Source: Streptomyces seoulensis
GTDB lineage: Bacteria > Actinomycetota > Actinomycetes > Streptomycetales > Streptomycetaceae
DNA: 64,000 nt
Direction: 5' to 3'
Assembly (NCBI GenBank): GCA_013364255.1
Contig: CP054936.1
Location: forward strand, 5,467,353-5,531,352
The position numbers were made by a program, and so were the translations under genes. Position 1 is the stretch's first letter; every line of letters begins with the position of its first letter. The notes under the pieces are model-generated. The model had not been told where the DNA came from. It was given only the letters and a program-made list of their open reading frames with translations, and ran no database searches. This document shows positions 33,607 through 43,822 of this stretch, piece after piece.

Positions 33607-34250
33607 AGCCGTACCGGTCGCCGGGTGGCCGTTCCGCGCAGGCGGAGACGGTGGCACTCGGTCGCCGCGGTGGTCACCAGGCGGACGAGGTCGGGGGCGT
33701 CCCCCGCGCCGCCCAGGGCCGACAGCGCCGGCAGCGAGGACTCCACCTCGCGGCCGGGCACCGGCGGCCGGACCCACACGGCGGCCCCCCGCGGACCGAG
33801 TCCCCCCACGAGCGGCGTCCCGGGAAGCAGCGGCGCGTCCATCAGCGTGCCGGCGCCCAGGCCCACCAGGCCGAGGTCGAGCGCCCCCCACTCCAGCCAC
33901 TCCAGCAGCCCGGGCAGCTCCTCCGCCCCGCCCACCGCGACGGGCAGCCGCATCCGGTCGCCCTGCGCGGCCGCCGGGGACGCCGGACCCAGATGGCGCA
34001 GCGCCGCGAGACCCGCCGCCAGCGGCATGTCCAGCACGTCGAAACGGTCGCCCAGCACCAGCCGTACCGGAGCCCCCGGCGCCGTCGCCCAGCCCAGCCC
34101 GTCCTCGTACCAGCGCCGGACCCGGCGCCGGCCCCGGTCCTCGGACGCGAGCGGCCTGCGGGGCGGGGGGAGCGGAACGTGGACCGGGAAGGGGACGGAG
34201 GGGACGGCGGGGGTACCGGGGAGAGAGGGAAGAGAGGGGCTGCCGACCAT
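33603..34250 (-). CDS. Uncharacterised protein with Pro-rich N-terminus
   Basis: A 215 aa product. The first ~35 residues are mostly Pro, Ser and Val; the remainder looks like one globular domain: RRVRRWYEDGLGWATAPGAPVRLVLGDRFDVLDMPLAAGLAALRHL, MRLPVAVGGAEELPGLLEWLEWGALDLGL and AAVWVRPPVPGREVESSLP. Similar FDVLDMPxxAG blocks occur in streptomycete proteins annotated near bifunctional primase/polymerase N-domains, but I cannot support an enzymatic role. ATG 34250 is the only start giving a family-like length; it is divergent from clpC. Confidence 0.65.
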   Translation of the reverse strand: MVGSPSLPSLPGTPAVPSVPFPVHVPLPPPRRPLASEDRGRRRVRRWYEDGLGWATAPGAPVRLVLGDRFDVLDMPLAAGLAALRHLGPASPAAAQGDRMRLPVAVGGAEELPGLLEWLEWGALDLGLVGLGAGTLMDAPLLPGTPLVGGLGPRGAAVWVRPPVPGREVESSLPALSALGGAGDAPDLVRLVTTAATECHRLRLRGTATRRPVRL

Positions 34251-34356
34251 GCCGGATGCAACCCCCCGGAGTGCGCGAAAGTCACGCTGGGTGGCACGGC
34301 GTACGCGTATGGTGTCGAACGGGGACGGCCGCGCGGTGCGGGTGAGGCGCAAAGTT

Positions 34357-34370
34357 GTTCGCCCATAGCG
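34357..34370 (+). promoter_or_regulatory. ClgR-type operator 1 upstream of clpC
   Basis: GTTCGC-CCATA-GCG fits the GTTCGC-N5-GCG pattern reported for ClgR, the activator of clp and lon genes in Streptomyces, and also the corynebacterial CGCYNANRGCG core. Confidence 0.6.
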
Positions 34371-34475
34371 GAGGCGGAACCAGCGTGCGCCGCATGGAGT
34401 GTCAGTCCCAGCGGGTAAGAGATGCCTAGTGGGAGGGGGCGACACGCAGGACGCACCCGGGAAAAGGAGTCTCAC

Positions 34476-34489
34476 GTTCGCCATCGGCG
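34476..34489 (+). promoter_or_regulatory. ClgR-type operator 2 upstream of clpC
   Basis: GTTCGC-CATCG-GCG, a second match to GTTCGC-N5-GCG, 33 bp upstream of the SigR-type -35 element: a good position for an activator. Confidence 0.6.
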
Positions 34490-34521
34490 TACTGGCGACT
34501 GGGGTAACTGCCTGGCCTGCG

Positions 34522-34547
34522 GGAACATCGTCTCGCACCATCGGGTT
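34522..34547 (+). promoter_or_regulatory. SigR-type promoter of clpC
   Basis: GGAAC (34522-34526; GGGAAC with the preceding G), 18 nt, GTT (34545-34547). This fits the thiol-stress sigma factor SigR consensus, and clpC is described as part of the S. coelicolor SigR regulon. The leader would be about 140 nt. Confidence 0.6.
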
Positions 34548-34693
34548 GGGACATATGTCGGCGTTCGGGGTCAGGAGGCCATCGAGGGTGTCGGCAGTTG
34601 GAATGAGCGGTCCCCGCTTGCGGGACTAAGCTGCGGAAGGACAGGGAGGGGAAGTTCCCCCCACTGCCTGACCGCTCTGAGGAGCGATTAACG

Positions 34694-37219
<2,526 letters not shown>

Positions 37220-37258
37220 GCGGCCTTGCGCCCGGCCTGACCGGCCGAGAACAGCGAG

Positions 37259-37300
37259 AAGGGGCCTGCCCCGGGACTTCGGTCCCGGGGCAGGCCCCTT
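37259..37300 (+). terminator. Intrinsic terminator after clpC
   Basis: A perfect 18 bp stem (37259-37276 with 37283-37300) closed by CTTCGG, a classic stable tetraloop context, and followed by TTT. Confidence 0.9.
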
Positions 37301-37347
37301 TTTCCGTGGTCTCCGGCGTGACCAGTGCCTTCCCGTGCTCTCCCGTG

Positions 37348-38013
37348 TCAGGAGAGCTGGCCGTCGTAGTCGGGCAGCTTGAAGGTCTGCTCGGCGTGGC
37401 CGCCGGAGAGGTCGGTGGCGCTGTTGCCGATGTTCGCGATGATCGTGTAGCCGTCCTTCTCGATGGCGGTGCGCTGGGCCGTCTTGTAGGCGGCCACGTC
37501 CTTGAAGAGGTCGAGCAGGCCGCGCACCCGCAGCCCGGTGACCTGGTAGCCGTCGTGCTCCAGGTTCCACTCGGTGGGGGCCGCGACGATGCCCGGGCGG
37601 GCGGTCACGAAGAACAGCGCCACCCCGTGCTCCTGGGCGTACCGGGCGGCCGTCAGCACGGGCTTGTTGGCCGGCTGCGGGAAGCTGAAGCCGAAGTCGG
37701 TCTCCAGGGCCGTGTTGTCCACGTCCAGCACGATGGCCTGCTTCTCGCCGGGCCGGGCGTGCGCGATCCGCTGCTCCAGATAGGGCAGCGCCCGGTCCAT
37801 CACGGCCTGGCAGTCCTGCTGCCAGGTGGCGTAGCCGACCTTCCCGGACGCGGCGCCGACGGCCTTGACGGCGCTCGCCGGGGCGGCGGCCGCGGGGGCG
37901 GGGGCCGGGGTGCCCGTCGCCGCCTGTGCGCCCACGGGGGCGGCCAGCGCGGTGACGGCGACGGTGGCGACGGCGGTCATGCCGGTGCGGCGCGCCCAGG
38001 TGGCTGTGGTCAT
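37348..38013 (-). CDS. Secreted HAD-family acid phosphatase
   Basis: A 221 aa protein. A Sec signal peptide occupies residues 1-~32 (basic MTTATWARRTGM, hydrophobic core, cleavage around VGAQAA). After an Ala/Pro linker comes the HAD class IIIB acid-phosphatase core: IVLDVDNTALETDF (DxD at 97/99), then FFVTARPG, then a long helical region with AYKTAQRTAIEKDGYTIIANIGNSATDLSGG carrying the last acidic motif. Likely scavenges phosphate from phosphoesters outside the cell. ATG 38013 with GAGGA upstream. It converges with clpC. Confidence 0.88.
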   Translation of the reverse strand: MTTATWARRTGMTAVATVAVTALAAPVGAQAATGTPAPAPAAAAPASAVKAVGAASGKVGYATWQQDCQAVMDRALPYLEQRIAHARPGEKQAIVLDVDNTALETDFGFSFPQPANKPVLTAARYAQEHGVALFFVTARPGIVAAPTEWNLEHDGYQVTGLRVRGLLDLFKDVAAYKTAQRTAIEKDGYTIIANIGNSATDLSGGHAEQTFKLPDYDGQLS

Positions 38014-38470
38014 GGGAAGCGGGGTCCTCTCGCGTACGGGACATGCGGGGTGTGGTGAGCATGCTCGTCGCGCAGGGTGGCGGGAGGGCAACTGTCCGAT
38101 TACCAGTCGGTAACCCTGCTGAGACGGGCACCACATGAAGCCCGTCACAGCAAGAGGGGGTTCGACCCCCCTCCGTGGTGACAAGCGGCACAAGCGCCCC
38201 GTGCCGTACTACGCCGCCTAGTTGGGGACAGGAACTGATAAAGCGGACATTCACCCCATTAGAATGGCGGCATATGGGGTCTCTACAGGGCTTTTGTCCC
38301 AATTAGGTGGAGTGTCAAGAGATCTGGGCCACTATCCACCCTTACTAGGTTTCGTCGTAGTAGGGGTGCTTGAGGGCGGCTGTTCGGTGGGGTTACCAAG
38401 GTGGAGCCCGCCCGACGAAGGCATCAGGTCTTCCGGGTGGTTCATCTGTCCCCCACCCGTAGAGGTTTCG
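38014..38470 (+). promoter_or_regulatory. Structured upstream region of the M23 peptidase gene
   Basis: 457 bp without a gene, locally A/T-rich. TAGAAT (38260-38265) is a good -10 candidate, giving a leader of about 200 nt. Within it GGTGGA-GTG pairs with CAC-TA-TCCACC around 38305-38340. A competing 11 bp hairpin (38337-38347 with 38358-38368, one G-U pair) can form too. Upstream, CACCAC (38129-38134) pairs with GTGGTG (38175-38180) around an inner GAGGGGG stem. No known riboswitch consensus could be matched by eye. Confidence 0.45.
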
Positions 38471-39058
38471 ATGTTCCAGCGCGCCACGTCCCGTACCGCC
38501 CGTCCGGCCAAGCTCCGCACCCGTGCCGCCGTCCTGGCCGCCGGCCTGGGAGTCACCGCCGCGATGGGCGCGGGAGTAGCGTCCGCCGCCGAGACCGCGG
38601 CGGCCCCCACCGCCACCACCGCCGTCGCCAAGTCGGCCGCCGCCTGGGTCGACCCGGTGCAGCACTACAGCCTCACCGCCAGCTTCGACCAGGGCGGCAG
38701 CCACTGGATGCACAAGCACAGCGGCCAGGACTTCGCGGTGCCGGTCGGCACCGAGGTCGTCGCCGCGCACGGCGGCACGGTCGTCAAGGCCGGCCCCAAC
38801 GGCGGCGGCGACGGTCCGGCGTACGGCAACGCCATCGTCGTCAAGCACGGCAACGGCACGTACTCCCAGTACGCCCACCTCTCCCGCATCGACGTGAAGG
38901 TCGGCCAGGTCGTCGCCACCGGTCAGCACATAGCCCTGTCCGGCAACACCGGCAACACCACCGGCCCGCACCTGCACTTCGAGATCCGCACCACGCCGAA
39001 CTACGGCTCCGCGGTCAACCCGGTCGTCTTCCTGCGCGCCCACGGCGTGAAGGTCTGA
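38471..39058 (+). CDS. Secreted M23-family peptidoglycan endopeptidase
   Basis: A 195 aa protein with a long, basic twin-Arg-poor Sec signal (residues 1-40; core AAVLAAGLGVTAAMGAGVASA). The LytM/M23 metallopeptidase domain has HSGQDFAVPVGT (zinc ligands His83 and Asp87), GNAIVVKHGNGTYSQYAHLS, and HLHFE (167-171) with the remaining ligands. It probably cuts peptide cross-links in the cell wall. Unlike many streptomycete M23 proteins it has no LysM domain. ATG 38471 is chosen because the signal peptide starts there; the same frame is open to 38222 but that part is leader RNA. A strong terminator follows. Confidence 0.9.
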   Translation: MFQRATSRTARPAKLRTRAAVLAAGLGVTAAMGAGVASAAETAAAPTATTAVAKSAAAWVDPVQHYSLTASFDQGGSHWMHKHSGQDFAVPVGTEVVAAHGGTVVKAGPNGGGDGPAYGNAIVVKHGNGTYSQYAHLSRIDVKVGQVVATGQHIALSGNTGNTTGPHLHFEIRTTPNYGSAVNPVVFLRAHGVKV

Positions 39059-39142
39059 CCCGACCGGCCCGAGAACGGAACGCGGCCGGTGGCCGGCCGG
39101 CTCACGCACCGGTCGGCCGGCTGATCGGCTGAACGTTTCCCC

Positions 39143-39182
39143 CCGCACCGCCGTCCGCTGACCCCAGCGGGCGGCGGTGCGG
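39143..39182. terminator. Bidirectional terminator between M23 gene and tetR gene
   Basis: An 18 bp stem with one G-U pair (39143-39160 with 39165-39182) and a 4 nt loop ACCC in the convergent gap. Confidence 0.8.
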
Positions 39183-39254
39183 CCGCGTTTCCGGGGCCTA
39201 CCGGGACTCGCGCGACCGTCCGGCCCGTCGGGACCCGCGCGTCCGTGTGCGCCC

Positions 39255-39851
39255 TCAGGCCCCGTGCGCGCCCCGGTGCGCCTGGGTGACCAGATCGATG
39301 GCGACCTCCAGGACGGCCTTGCGCTTGTCGTCGGGGTCGCCTTCGAGGTCCCGCATCACGAACATGCCGGCGTGCAGGGTGAAGAGGGCGCTCAGGCACC
39401 GGACCTGGTCCGTCAGACTGGAGTCCGGGTCGATGATGATCTCCCGCAGACCGGTCATCCGGTCCTTGAAGGTCTCGCCGATCCGCAGTTCGCGCACCGT
39501 CGCCTGGTTCTCCTGCATGAAGCGGAACAAGGGGGCCGCGCCGCCGAGCGCCTCGTCGTAGCGGCGGACGATCTCCTGCTTGGTCGCCAGGGTGTGCGGC
39601 TGGCTCCGGCCCCACTCGATCAGTTCCTCGATCGGCTGCGTCAGATCCGCGAAGAGACTGACGATGATCTCTTCCTTGGTCTTGAAGTGGTAGTAGAGCG
39701 CCGCCTTCGTGACATCGAGGCGCTCGGCGATCTCGCGCAGGGAGGTCTTCTCGTAGCCCTGCTCGGCGAAGAGTTCGAGGGCCACGTCCTGGATGCGCTG
39801 GCGGGTGTTTCCGCGGCGCTGCTGCTTGGTGCCGTCCATCGTGCCGCCCAT
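39255..39851 (-). CDS. TetR-family repressor of the adjacent efflux pump
   Basis: A 198 aa regulator. The N-terminal helix-turn-helix is RQRIQDVALELFAEQGYEKTSLREIAERLDVTKAALYYHFKTKEEII; the C-terminal ligand domain includes ETFKDRMTGLREII and LFTLHAGMFVMRDLEGDPDDKRKAVLEVAIDLV. ATG 39851 has GAGGAG 7 nt upstream; a further in-frame ATG lies at 39839. It is divergent from an MFS multidrug gene and the 151 bp between holds three copies of an ACTTACTTGCCG-type operator. Repression relieved by a pump substrate is the obvious model (inference). Confidence 0.9.
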   Translation of the reverse strand: MGGTMDGTKQQRRGNTRQRIQDVALELFAEQGYEKTSLREIAERLDVTKAALYYHFKTKEEIIVSLFADLTQPIEELIEWGRSQPHTLATKQEIVRRYDEALGGAAPLFRFMQENQATVRELRIGETFKDRMTGLREIIIDPDSSLTDQVRCLSALFTLHAGMFVMRDLEGDPDDKRKAVLEVAIDLVTQAHRGAHGA

Positions 39852-39876
39852 CCTCTTGCTCCTCGTTCTCACCGAA

Positions 39877-39975
39877 AACTTACCTGCCGGCCGGTCGGCG
39901 GAAACTTACTTGACGCCCGGCTAGTAAACCTCTACCTTCCGGAGTGTAACGACTTGCCGGGCGGCAAGTAAGTAC
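39877..39975. promoter_or_regulatory. Three TetR-type operator copies between tetR and MFS genes
   Basis: Copy 1 (39877-39894) ACTTACCTGCCGGCCGG; copy 2 (39904-39927), TTACTTGACG-CC-CGGCTAGTAA with 8/10 symmetry; copy 3 (39952-39975), perfect core ACTTGCCG-GG-CGGCAAGT with AAGTAAGT on the right. Copies 1 and 2 are direct repeats; copy 3 reads in inverse orientation with the same ACTTACTTGCCG half-site. Copy 2 covers the MFS -35 box. Confidence 0.75.
39910..39938 (+). promoter_or_regulatory. Promoter of the MFS efflux gene
   Basis: TTGACG (39910-39915), 17 nt, TACCTT (39933-39938): a near-consensus housekeeping promoter. Operator copy 2 overlaps its -35 and copy 3 lies just past the expected start (about 39945), so bound repressor would block it. 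Confidence 0.7.
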
Positions 39976-40002
39976 CAGGCCCAGCTGGGGGAGTAGGGAA
40001 CG

Positions 40003-41592
40003 ATGGCGGACGCATCGATAGCCGGGACGGACACCGCGCCGGACGGGAAACAGCCTAAGAGCGTGCGGGTCGTCCTGCTCGCACTCATGATCGCGATGAT
40101 GCTCGCGATGCTCGACAACATGATCGTGGGCACCGCGATGCCGACCATCGTCGGCGAGCTGGGCGGCCTCCAGCACCTGTCGTGGGTGGTGACCGCCTAC
40201 ACCCTGGCCACGGCCGCGGCCACGCCGCTGTGGGGCAAGCTCGGCGACATGTACGGGCGCAAGGGCGCCTTCATGACGTCGATCGTGCTCTTCCTGCTCG
40301 GCTCCGCGCTCAGCGGCATGGCGCAGGACATGGGCCAGCTGATCGGCTTCCGCGCGGTCCAGGGTCTGGGCGCCGGCGGTCTGATGGTCGGCGTCATGGC
40401 CATCATCGGCGACCTGATCCCGCCCCGGGAGCGGGGCAAGTACCAGGGCATGATGGCCGGCGTCATGGCGCTGGCGATGATCGGCGGCCCGCTGGTCGGC
40501 GGCACCATCACCGACAACTGGGGCTGGCGCTGGGCCTTCTACATCAACCTGCCGCTCGGCGCGGTGGCACTCGTCGCGATCAGCATCGTGCTGCACCTGC
40601 CCAACAAGCGCTCGCAGGCGCGGGTCGACTACCTGGGCGCCGTCCTGCTCACCGTCGGCATCAGCTCGATCGTGCTCGTCACCACCTGGGGCGGTTCGGA
40701 GTACGCGTGGACCTCCGCGCGGATCATGGAGCTGATCGCCATCGGCGTGGTCGCGCTGATCGCGTTCGTGTTCTGGCAGACCAGGGCCGCCGAGCCGATC
40801 GTGCCGCTGCACATCTTCCGCAGCCGCAACTTCACCCTGATGTCGGTGATCGGCTTCGTCACCGGTTTCGTGATGTTCGGCGCGGTGCTGTTCCTGCCGC
40901 TCTACCAGCAGGCGGTGCAGGGCGCCTCCGCGACCAACTCCGGTCTGCTGCTGCTGCCCATGCTGGGCGCGATGCTGGTCGTGTCGATGATCGCGGGCCG
41001 GGTCACCACCAACAGCGGCCGCTACAAGATCTTCCCGATCGCCGGCGGCGTCCTGATGGTCGTCGGCCTCTACCTGCTGTCCCTCATGGACACCGACACC
41101 ACCCGGGTCACCTCCGGCCTCTACATGGCGGTGCTCGGCGCGGGCATGGGCTGTCTGATGCAGATCACCATGCTGGTCGCGCAGAACAGCGTGGAGATGA
41201 AGGACATGGGCGTGGCCTCTTCCTCCACCACCCTCTTCCGCACCCTCGGCTCGTCCTTCGGCGTGGCGATCATGGGCGCGCTGTTCAACAACCGGGTCCA
41301 GCACGTGATGGCCGAGCGGGCCGGCGCGCTGGGCTCCAAGATGACCGAGCAGTCCGCGCAGCTGGACGCCAAGAGCCTGGAGAAGCTGCCGGCCGCGGCC
41401 CGCGAGGCCTACCAGCACGCCGTCTCCTCCGGTACGCACTCCGCGTTCCTGCTGGGCTCGGTGATCGGCGTGATCGCGCTGGCCCTGGCGCTGTTCGTCA
41501 AGGAAGTCCCGCTCAAGGGCACGGGCCCGGCCGCGCCGAAGCCCAAGGACGGCGGCGCCACCGCCCTCGAAGGCATGGCCGAGACGGTCTGA
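40003..41592 (+). CDS. DHA2-family (14 TM) MFS drug efflux transporter
   Basis: A 529 aa membrane protein with about 14 hydrophobic helices. Motif A GKLGDMYGRKGAF follows TM2; the antiporter motif C region MALAMIGGPLVGGTI is in TM5, followed by NWGWRWAFYINLPLG, typical of EmrB/QacA-type DHA2 pumps. The C-terminal tail has a soluble loop (SKMTEQSAQLDAKSLEKLP) before the last helix. ATG 40003 is preceded by GGGGAGTAGGGA. Divergent from its TetR repressor. Substrate unknown. Confidence 0.92.
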   Translation: MADASIAGTDTAPDGKQPKSVRVVLLALMIAMMLAMLDNMIVGTAMPTIVGELGGLQHLSWVVTAYTLATAAATPLWGKLGDMYGRKGAFMTSIVLFLLGSALSGMAQDMGQLIGFRAVQGLGAGGLMVGVMAIIGDLIPPRERGKYQGMMAGVMALAMIGGPLVGGTITDNWGWRWAFYINLPLGAVALVAISIVLHLPNKRSQARVDYLGAVLLTVGISSIVLVTTWGGSEYAWTSARIMELIAIGVVALIAFVFWQTRAAEPIVPLHIFRSRNFTLMSVIGFVTGFVMFGAVLFLPLYQQAVQGASATNSGLLLLPMLGAMLVVSMIAGRVTTNSGRYKIFPIAGGVLMVVGLYLLSLMDTDTTRVTSGLYMAVLGAGMGCLMQITMLVAQNSVEMKDMGVASSSTTLFRTLGSSFGVAIMGALFNNRVQHVMAERAGALGSKMTEQSAQLDAKSLEKLPAAAREAYQHAVSSGTHSAFLLGSVIGVIALALALFVKEVPLKGTGPAAPKPKDGGATALEGMAETV

Positions 41593-41610
41593 GCCGCCTC
41601 CGCGCGCATC

Positions 41611-41646
41611 CGAAGGGCCCCCGGCGACGCCGCCGGGGGCCCTTCG
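41611..41646. terminator. Bidirectional terminator between MFS gene and cseC
   Basis: A perfect 16 bp stem (41611-41626 with 41631-41646) and a 4 nt loop ACGC between converging genes. Confidence 0.85.
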
Positions 41647-41662
41647 GTCAGCTGTCCTGCCG

Positions 41663-43021
41663 CTACGGCAGCATCGGGTAGCTGCCGGTGTTCGTCGGGG
41701 CGTGCTCCGGCAGCCACAGGACGGCGACCGCGCCCTCGGCCGGCACACCCTCGGGGGCGCCGGCCGGACGTACGTTGCGGAAGGTGAGCCGGGCGCCGAG
41801 GACGCGCGCCTGACCGGCCGCGATGGTCAGGCCGAGGCCGTGCCCGCGCCCGGCCCGGTCCGCGCTGCCGGTGCGGAAGCGGCTCGGCCCCTCGGCGAGC
41901 AGGTTCTCCGGGAAACCGGGCCCGTGGTCGCGCACCCGGATCACCCGGCCCTCCACGGTCACCTCGATCGGCGGTCTGCCGTGCCGGGCGGCGTTGGCGA
42001 GCAGGTTGAACAGCACCCGCTCCAGCCGTCGCGGATCGGTGGTGACCATCGACTCGTGCACCACCCGCACCTCGATGGCCGGGTCCTTGGCCGCCACCCG
42101 CCGGGCGACGAACTCGCCGAGCAGGAGGTCCTGCAGTTCGGCCCGCTCGGAGGCGCCGTCGAGCCGGGCCACCTCCAGGACGTCCTCCACCAGCGTGCGC
42201 ATGGCCTTGGCCCGGTCCAGGACCAGTTCCGTCGGCCGGCCCGGCGGCAGCAGCTCGGCGGCGGTCAGCAGTCCGGTCACCGGGGTGCGCAGCTCGTGCG
42301 CGATGTCGGCGGTGACCCGCCGCTCCGCCTCGAGCCGCTGCTGCAACGCGTCCGCCATCGCGTCCACCGCCCGGGCCAGATCGTCCGTCTCGTCGCGTAC
42401 GACACCGCCGATGGCGTCCCGCACCCGGACGTCCGGCTCGCCCTTGGCGACCTGGTTGGCGGCGGCCGCCGCCTTGCGCAGCCGGCCGGAGAGCTGCCCG
42501 CCGATGAGCACCCCCAGGGCGCTGCCGCCCAGGACGGCCGAGATGGAGCCGATCACCAGGGCCTGGTCGAGGTCCCTGAGGATGTTGGCGCTGCGGTCGG
42601 TGAAGTGCGTGTGCAGGGAGAGCACGTGCCCGCCCTTGATCGGCATGGCCGCCCAGATGTCGGGGGCGCCGCCCGGACGGTCGGTGACGTAGGTGGCCCG
42701 CCGGCCCTCCTGGACCTTGCGCTGGAGCTCGGGCGGCAGCAGCGGGTCGTCGACCTTGAAGACGGAGGAGGCCGGCCGCCGGCCCGGCCGCTCGTAGATC
42801 GGCTGGGCGAGCGTGAGCCGGGTGTCGGCGAGGTCGCGCGCGTTGTCGAGCATCGACACCCGGGCGGCGTCGTGCACCACCAGGCTCAGCGCGATCGCCA
42901 CCAGCGCGCCCACCAGCGCGATGGCCGCACTGAGCTTCCAGCGCAGCCCGGTACGGATGCTCGGCCGCCCGGGACGCCCCGGCAGCCACTTGGGCGGCAG
43001 ACGCCGCGTGATCCCCCGCAT
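41663..43021 (-). CDS. cseC: Cell-envelope stress sensor kinase CseC
   Basis: A 452 aa sensor: TM1 near residues 31-51 (KLSAAIALVGALVAIALSLVV), an extracytoplasmic domain of about 100 residues, TM2 near 150-171, HAMP, H-box ADIAHELRTPVTGLL (His near 241), N-box LFNLLANAARHG, and the ATP-lid RDHGPGFPE plus GHGLGLTIAAGQA. With CseB it activates sigE when the wall is damaged, for example by glycopeptides. Its ATG at 43021 is 11 nt after the cseB stop. Last gene of sigE-cseA-cseB-cseC, the same order as S. coelicolor. Confidence 0.93.
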   Translation of the reverse strand: MRGITRRLPPKWLPGRPGRPSIRTGLRWKLSAAIALVGALVAIALSLVVHDAARVSMLDNARDLADTRLTLAQPIYERPGRRPASSVFKVDDPLLPPELQRKVQEGRRATYVTDRPGGAPDIWAAMPIKGGHVLSLHTHFTDRSANILRDLDQALVIGSISAVLGGSALGVLIGGQLSGRLRKAAAAANQVAKGEPDVRVRDAIGGVVRDETDDLARAVDAMADALQQRLEAERRVTADIAHELRTPVTGLLTAAELLPPGRPTELVLDRAKAMRTLVEDVLEVARLDGASERAELQDLLLGEFVARRVAAKDPAIEVRVVHESMVTTDPRRLERVLFNLLANAARHGRPPIEVTVEGRVIRVRDHGPGFPENLLAEGPSRFRTGSADRAGRGHGLGLTIAAGQARVLGARLTFRNVRPAGAPEGVPAEGAVAVLWLPEHAPTNTGSYPMLP

Positions 43022-43032
43022 GACCGCCCCGC

Positions 43033-43734
43033 TCAGGCCTTCAGCTTGTAGCCGAAGCCGCGGACCGTCTCGATGCGGTCCTGGCCGATCTTCGTGCGCA
43101 GCCGCTGCACATGGACGTCGACGACCCGGGTGTCGCCGCCCCAGCCGTAGTCCCACACCCGTTCCAGCAGCTTGTCGCGGGACAGGACGGAGCCCGGCGC
43201 GGTGGAGAACTCCAGCAGCAGCCGCATCTCGGTCGGGGTGAGCGCCACCGGCCGCCCGGCCCGGCGCACCTCCATGCCGTCGGTGTCCACCTCCAGGTCG
43301 CCGAAGGTCAGCACCCCGCCGTCCACCTCGTCCGGACCCGCCTCGGCCCGCGCGCCGCCGGCGTGCCCGAAGCGGCGCAGCACCGCGCGGATCCGGGCCA
43401 CCAGCACGGCGCCGTCGAACGGCTTGGTCACGTAGTCGTCGGCGCCGGCCTCCAGACCGAGGACTACGTCGATGGAGTCGGCGCGCGCCGACAGCATGAT
43501 CACCGGGACCGTCGACTCGTCGCGGATCCGGCGGCACAGGCTGACGCCGTCGAGGCCGGGGACCATCACGTCGAGCAGCGCGATGTCGGGGCGGTCCGCC
43601 CGGAACGCCTCCAGACCCGACAGCCCGTCGGGCATCGCGGTGACCGCGAAGCCGTCCCGCTCCAGGGCGAGCTGCGTGGCCTCGCGGATGACGTCGTCGT
43701 CCTCGACGAACAGGACGTGGGTCTGCTCTGCCAT
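43033..43734 (-). CDS. cseB: Response regulator CseB
   Basis: A 233 aa OmpR-type regulator: acidic pocket VEDDD (Glu11-Asp14), phospho-acceptor Asp55 in IALLDVMVPG, MLSARAD, and DDYVTKPFD with the conserved Lys. The winged helix runs GRPVALTPTEMRLLLEFSTAPGSVLSRDKLLERVWDYGWGGDTRVVDVHVQRLRTKIG. Phosphorylated by CseC, it activates the sigE promoter. A 207 bp gap with short repeats separates it from cseA. Confidence 0.94.
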   Translation of the reverse strand: MAEQTHVLFVEDDDVIREATQLALERDGFAVTAMPDGLSGLEAFRADRPDIALLDVMVPGLDGVSLCRRIRDESTVPVIMLSARADSIDVVLGLEAGADDYVTKPFDGAVLVARIRAVLRRFGHAGGARAEAGPDEVDGGVLTFGDLEVDTDGMEVRRAGRPVALTPTEMRLLLEFSTAPGSVLSRDKLLERVWDYGWGGDTRVVDVHVQRLRTKIGQDRIETVRGFGYKLKA

Positions 43735-43767
43735 CCCGGTGCTCTCAGTCCTCGTCTGCTTCGAATG

Positions 43768-43822
43768 GTGCGCTCACGGTGCGGCGCGCAGTGCGCTCAC
43801 CGTGCGGCGCGGGTGCGCTCAC
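43768..43822. repeat. ~22 bp tandem repeat between cseA and cseB
   Basis: GTGCGCTCAC occurs at 43768, 43791 and 43813 with GTGCGGCGCG between copies, about 2.5 copies of a 22-23 bp unit in the 207 bp cseA-cseB gap. Confidence 0.7.

Larger units (their letters stand above)
34251..34693 (+). promoter_or_regulatory. clpC upstream control region
   Basis: 443 bp without a credible gene. It contains two ClgR-type boxes (34357-34370 and 34476-34489), a SigR-type promoter (34522-34547), and a GAGGAG ribosome site just before the clpC ATG. Short frames in it have no coding character. Confidence 0.6.

Noticed and set aside
34600..34625. Second SigR promoter before clpC
   Set aside because: GGAAT at 34600 has GGA rather than GTT at the 18 nt spacing.
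34399..34629. Small gene upstream of clpC
   Set aside because: Overlaps the ClgR boxes and SigR promoter, lacks a ribosome site and has no coding bias.
38129..38180. tRNA gene
   Set aside because: A T-arm-like GGTTCGACC loop is present, but the outer stem closes after 52 nt; no D-arm or anticodon arm can be placed.
38222..38300. c-di-AMP (ydaO-type) riboswitch before the M23 gene
   Set aside because: A GGGGACAGG string resembles part of the consensus, but the other conserved blocks and the pseudoknot partners are missing by eye. A covariance-model search would decide.
39880..41748. 622-codon frame antisense to the MFS gene
   Set aside because: His/Gln/Asp-rich shadow with no start signal; it crosses the operators and the terminator.
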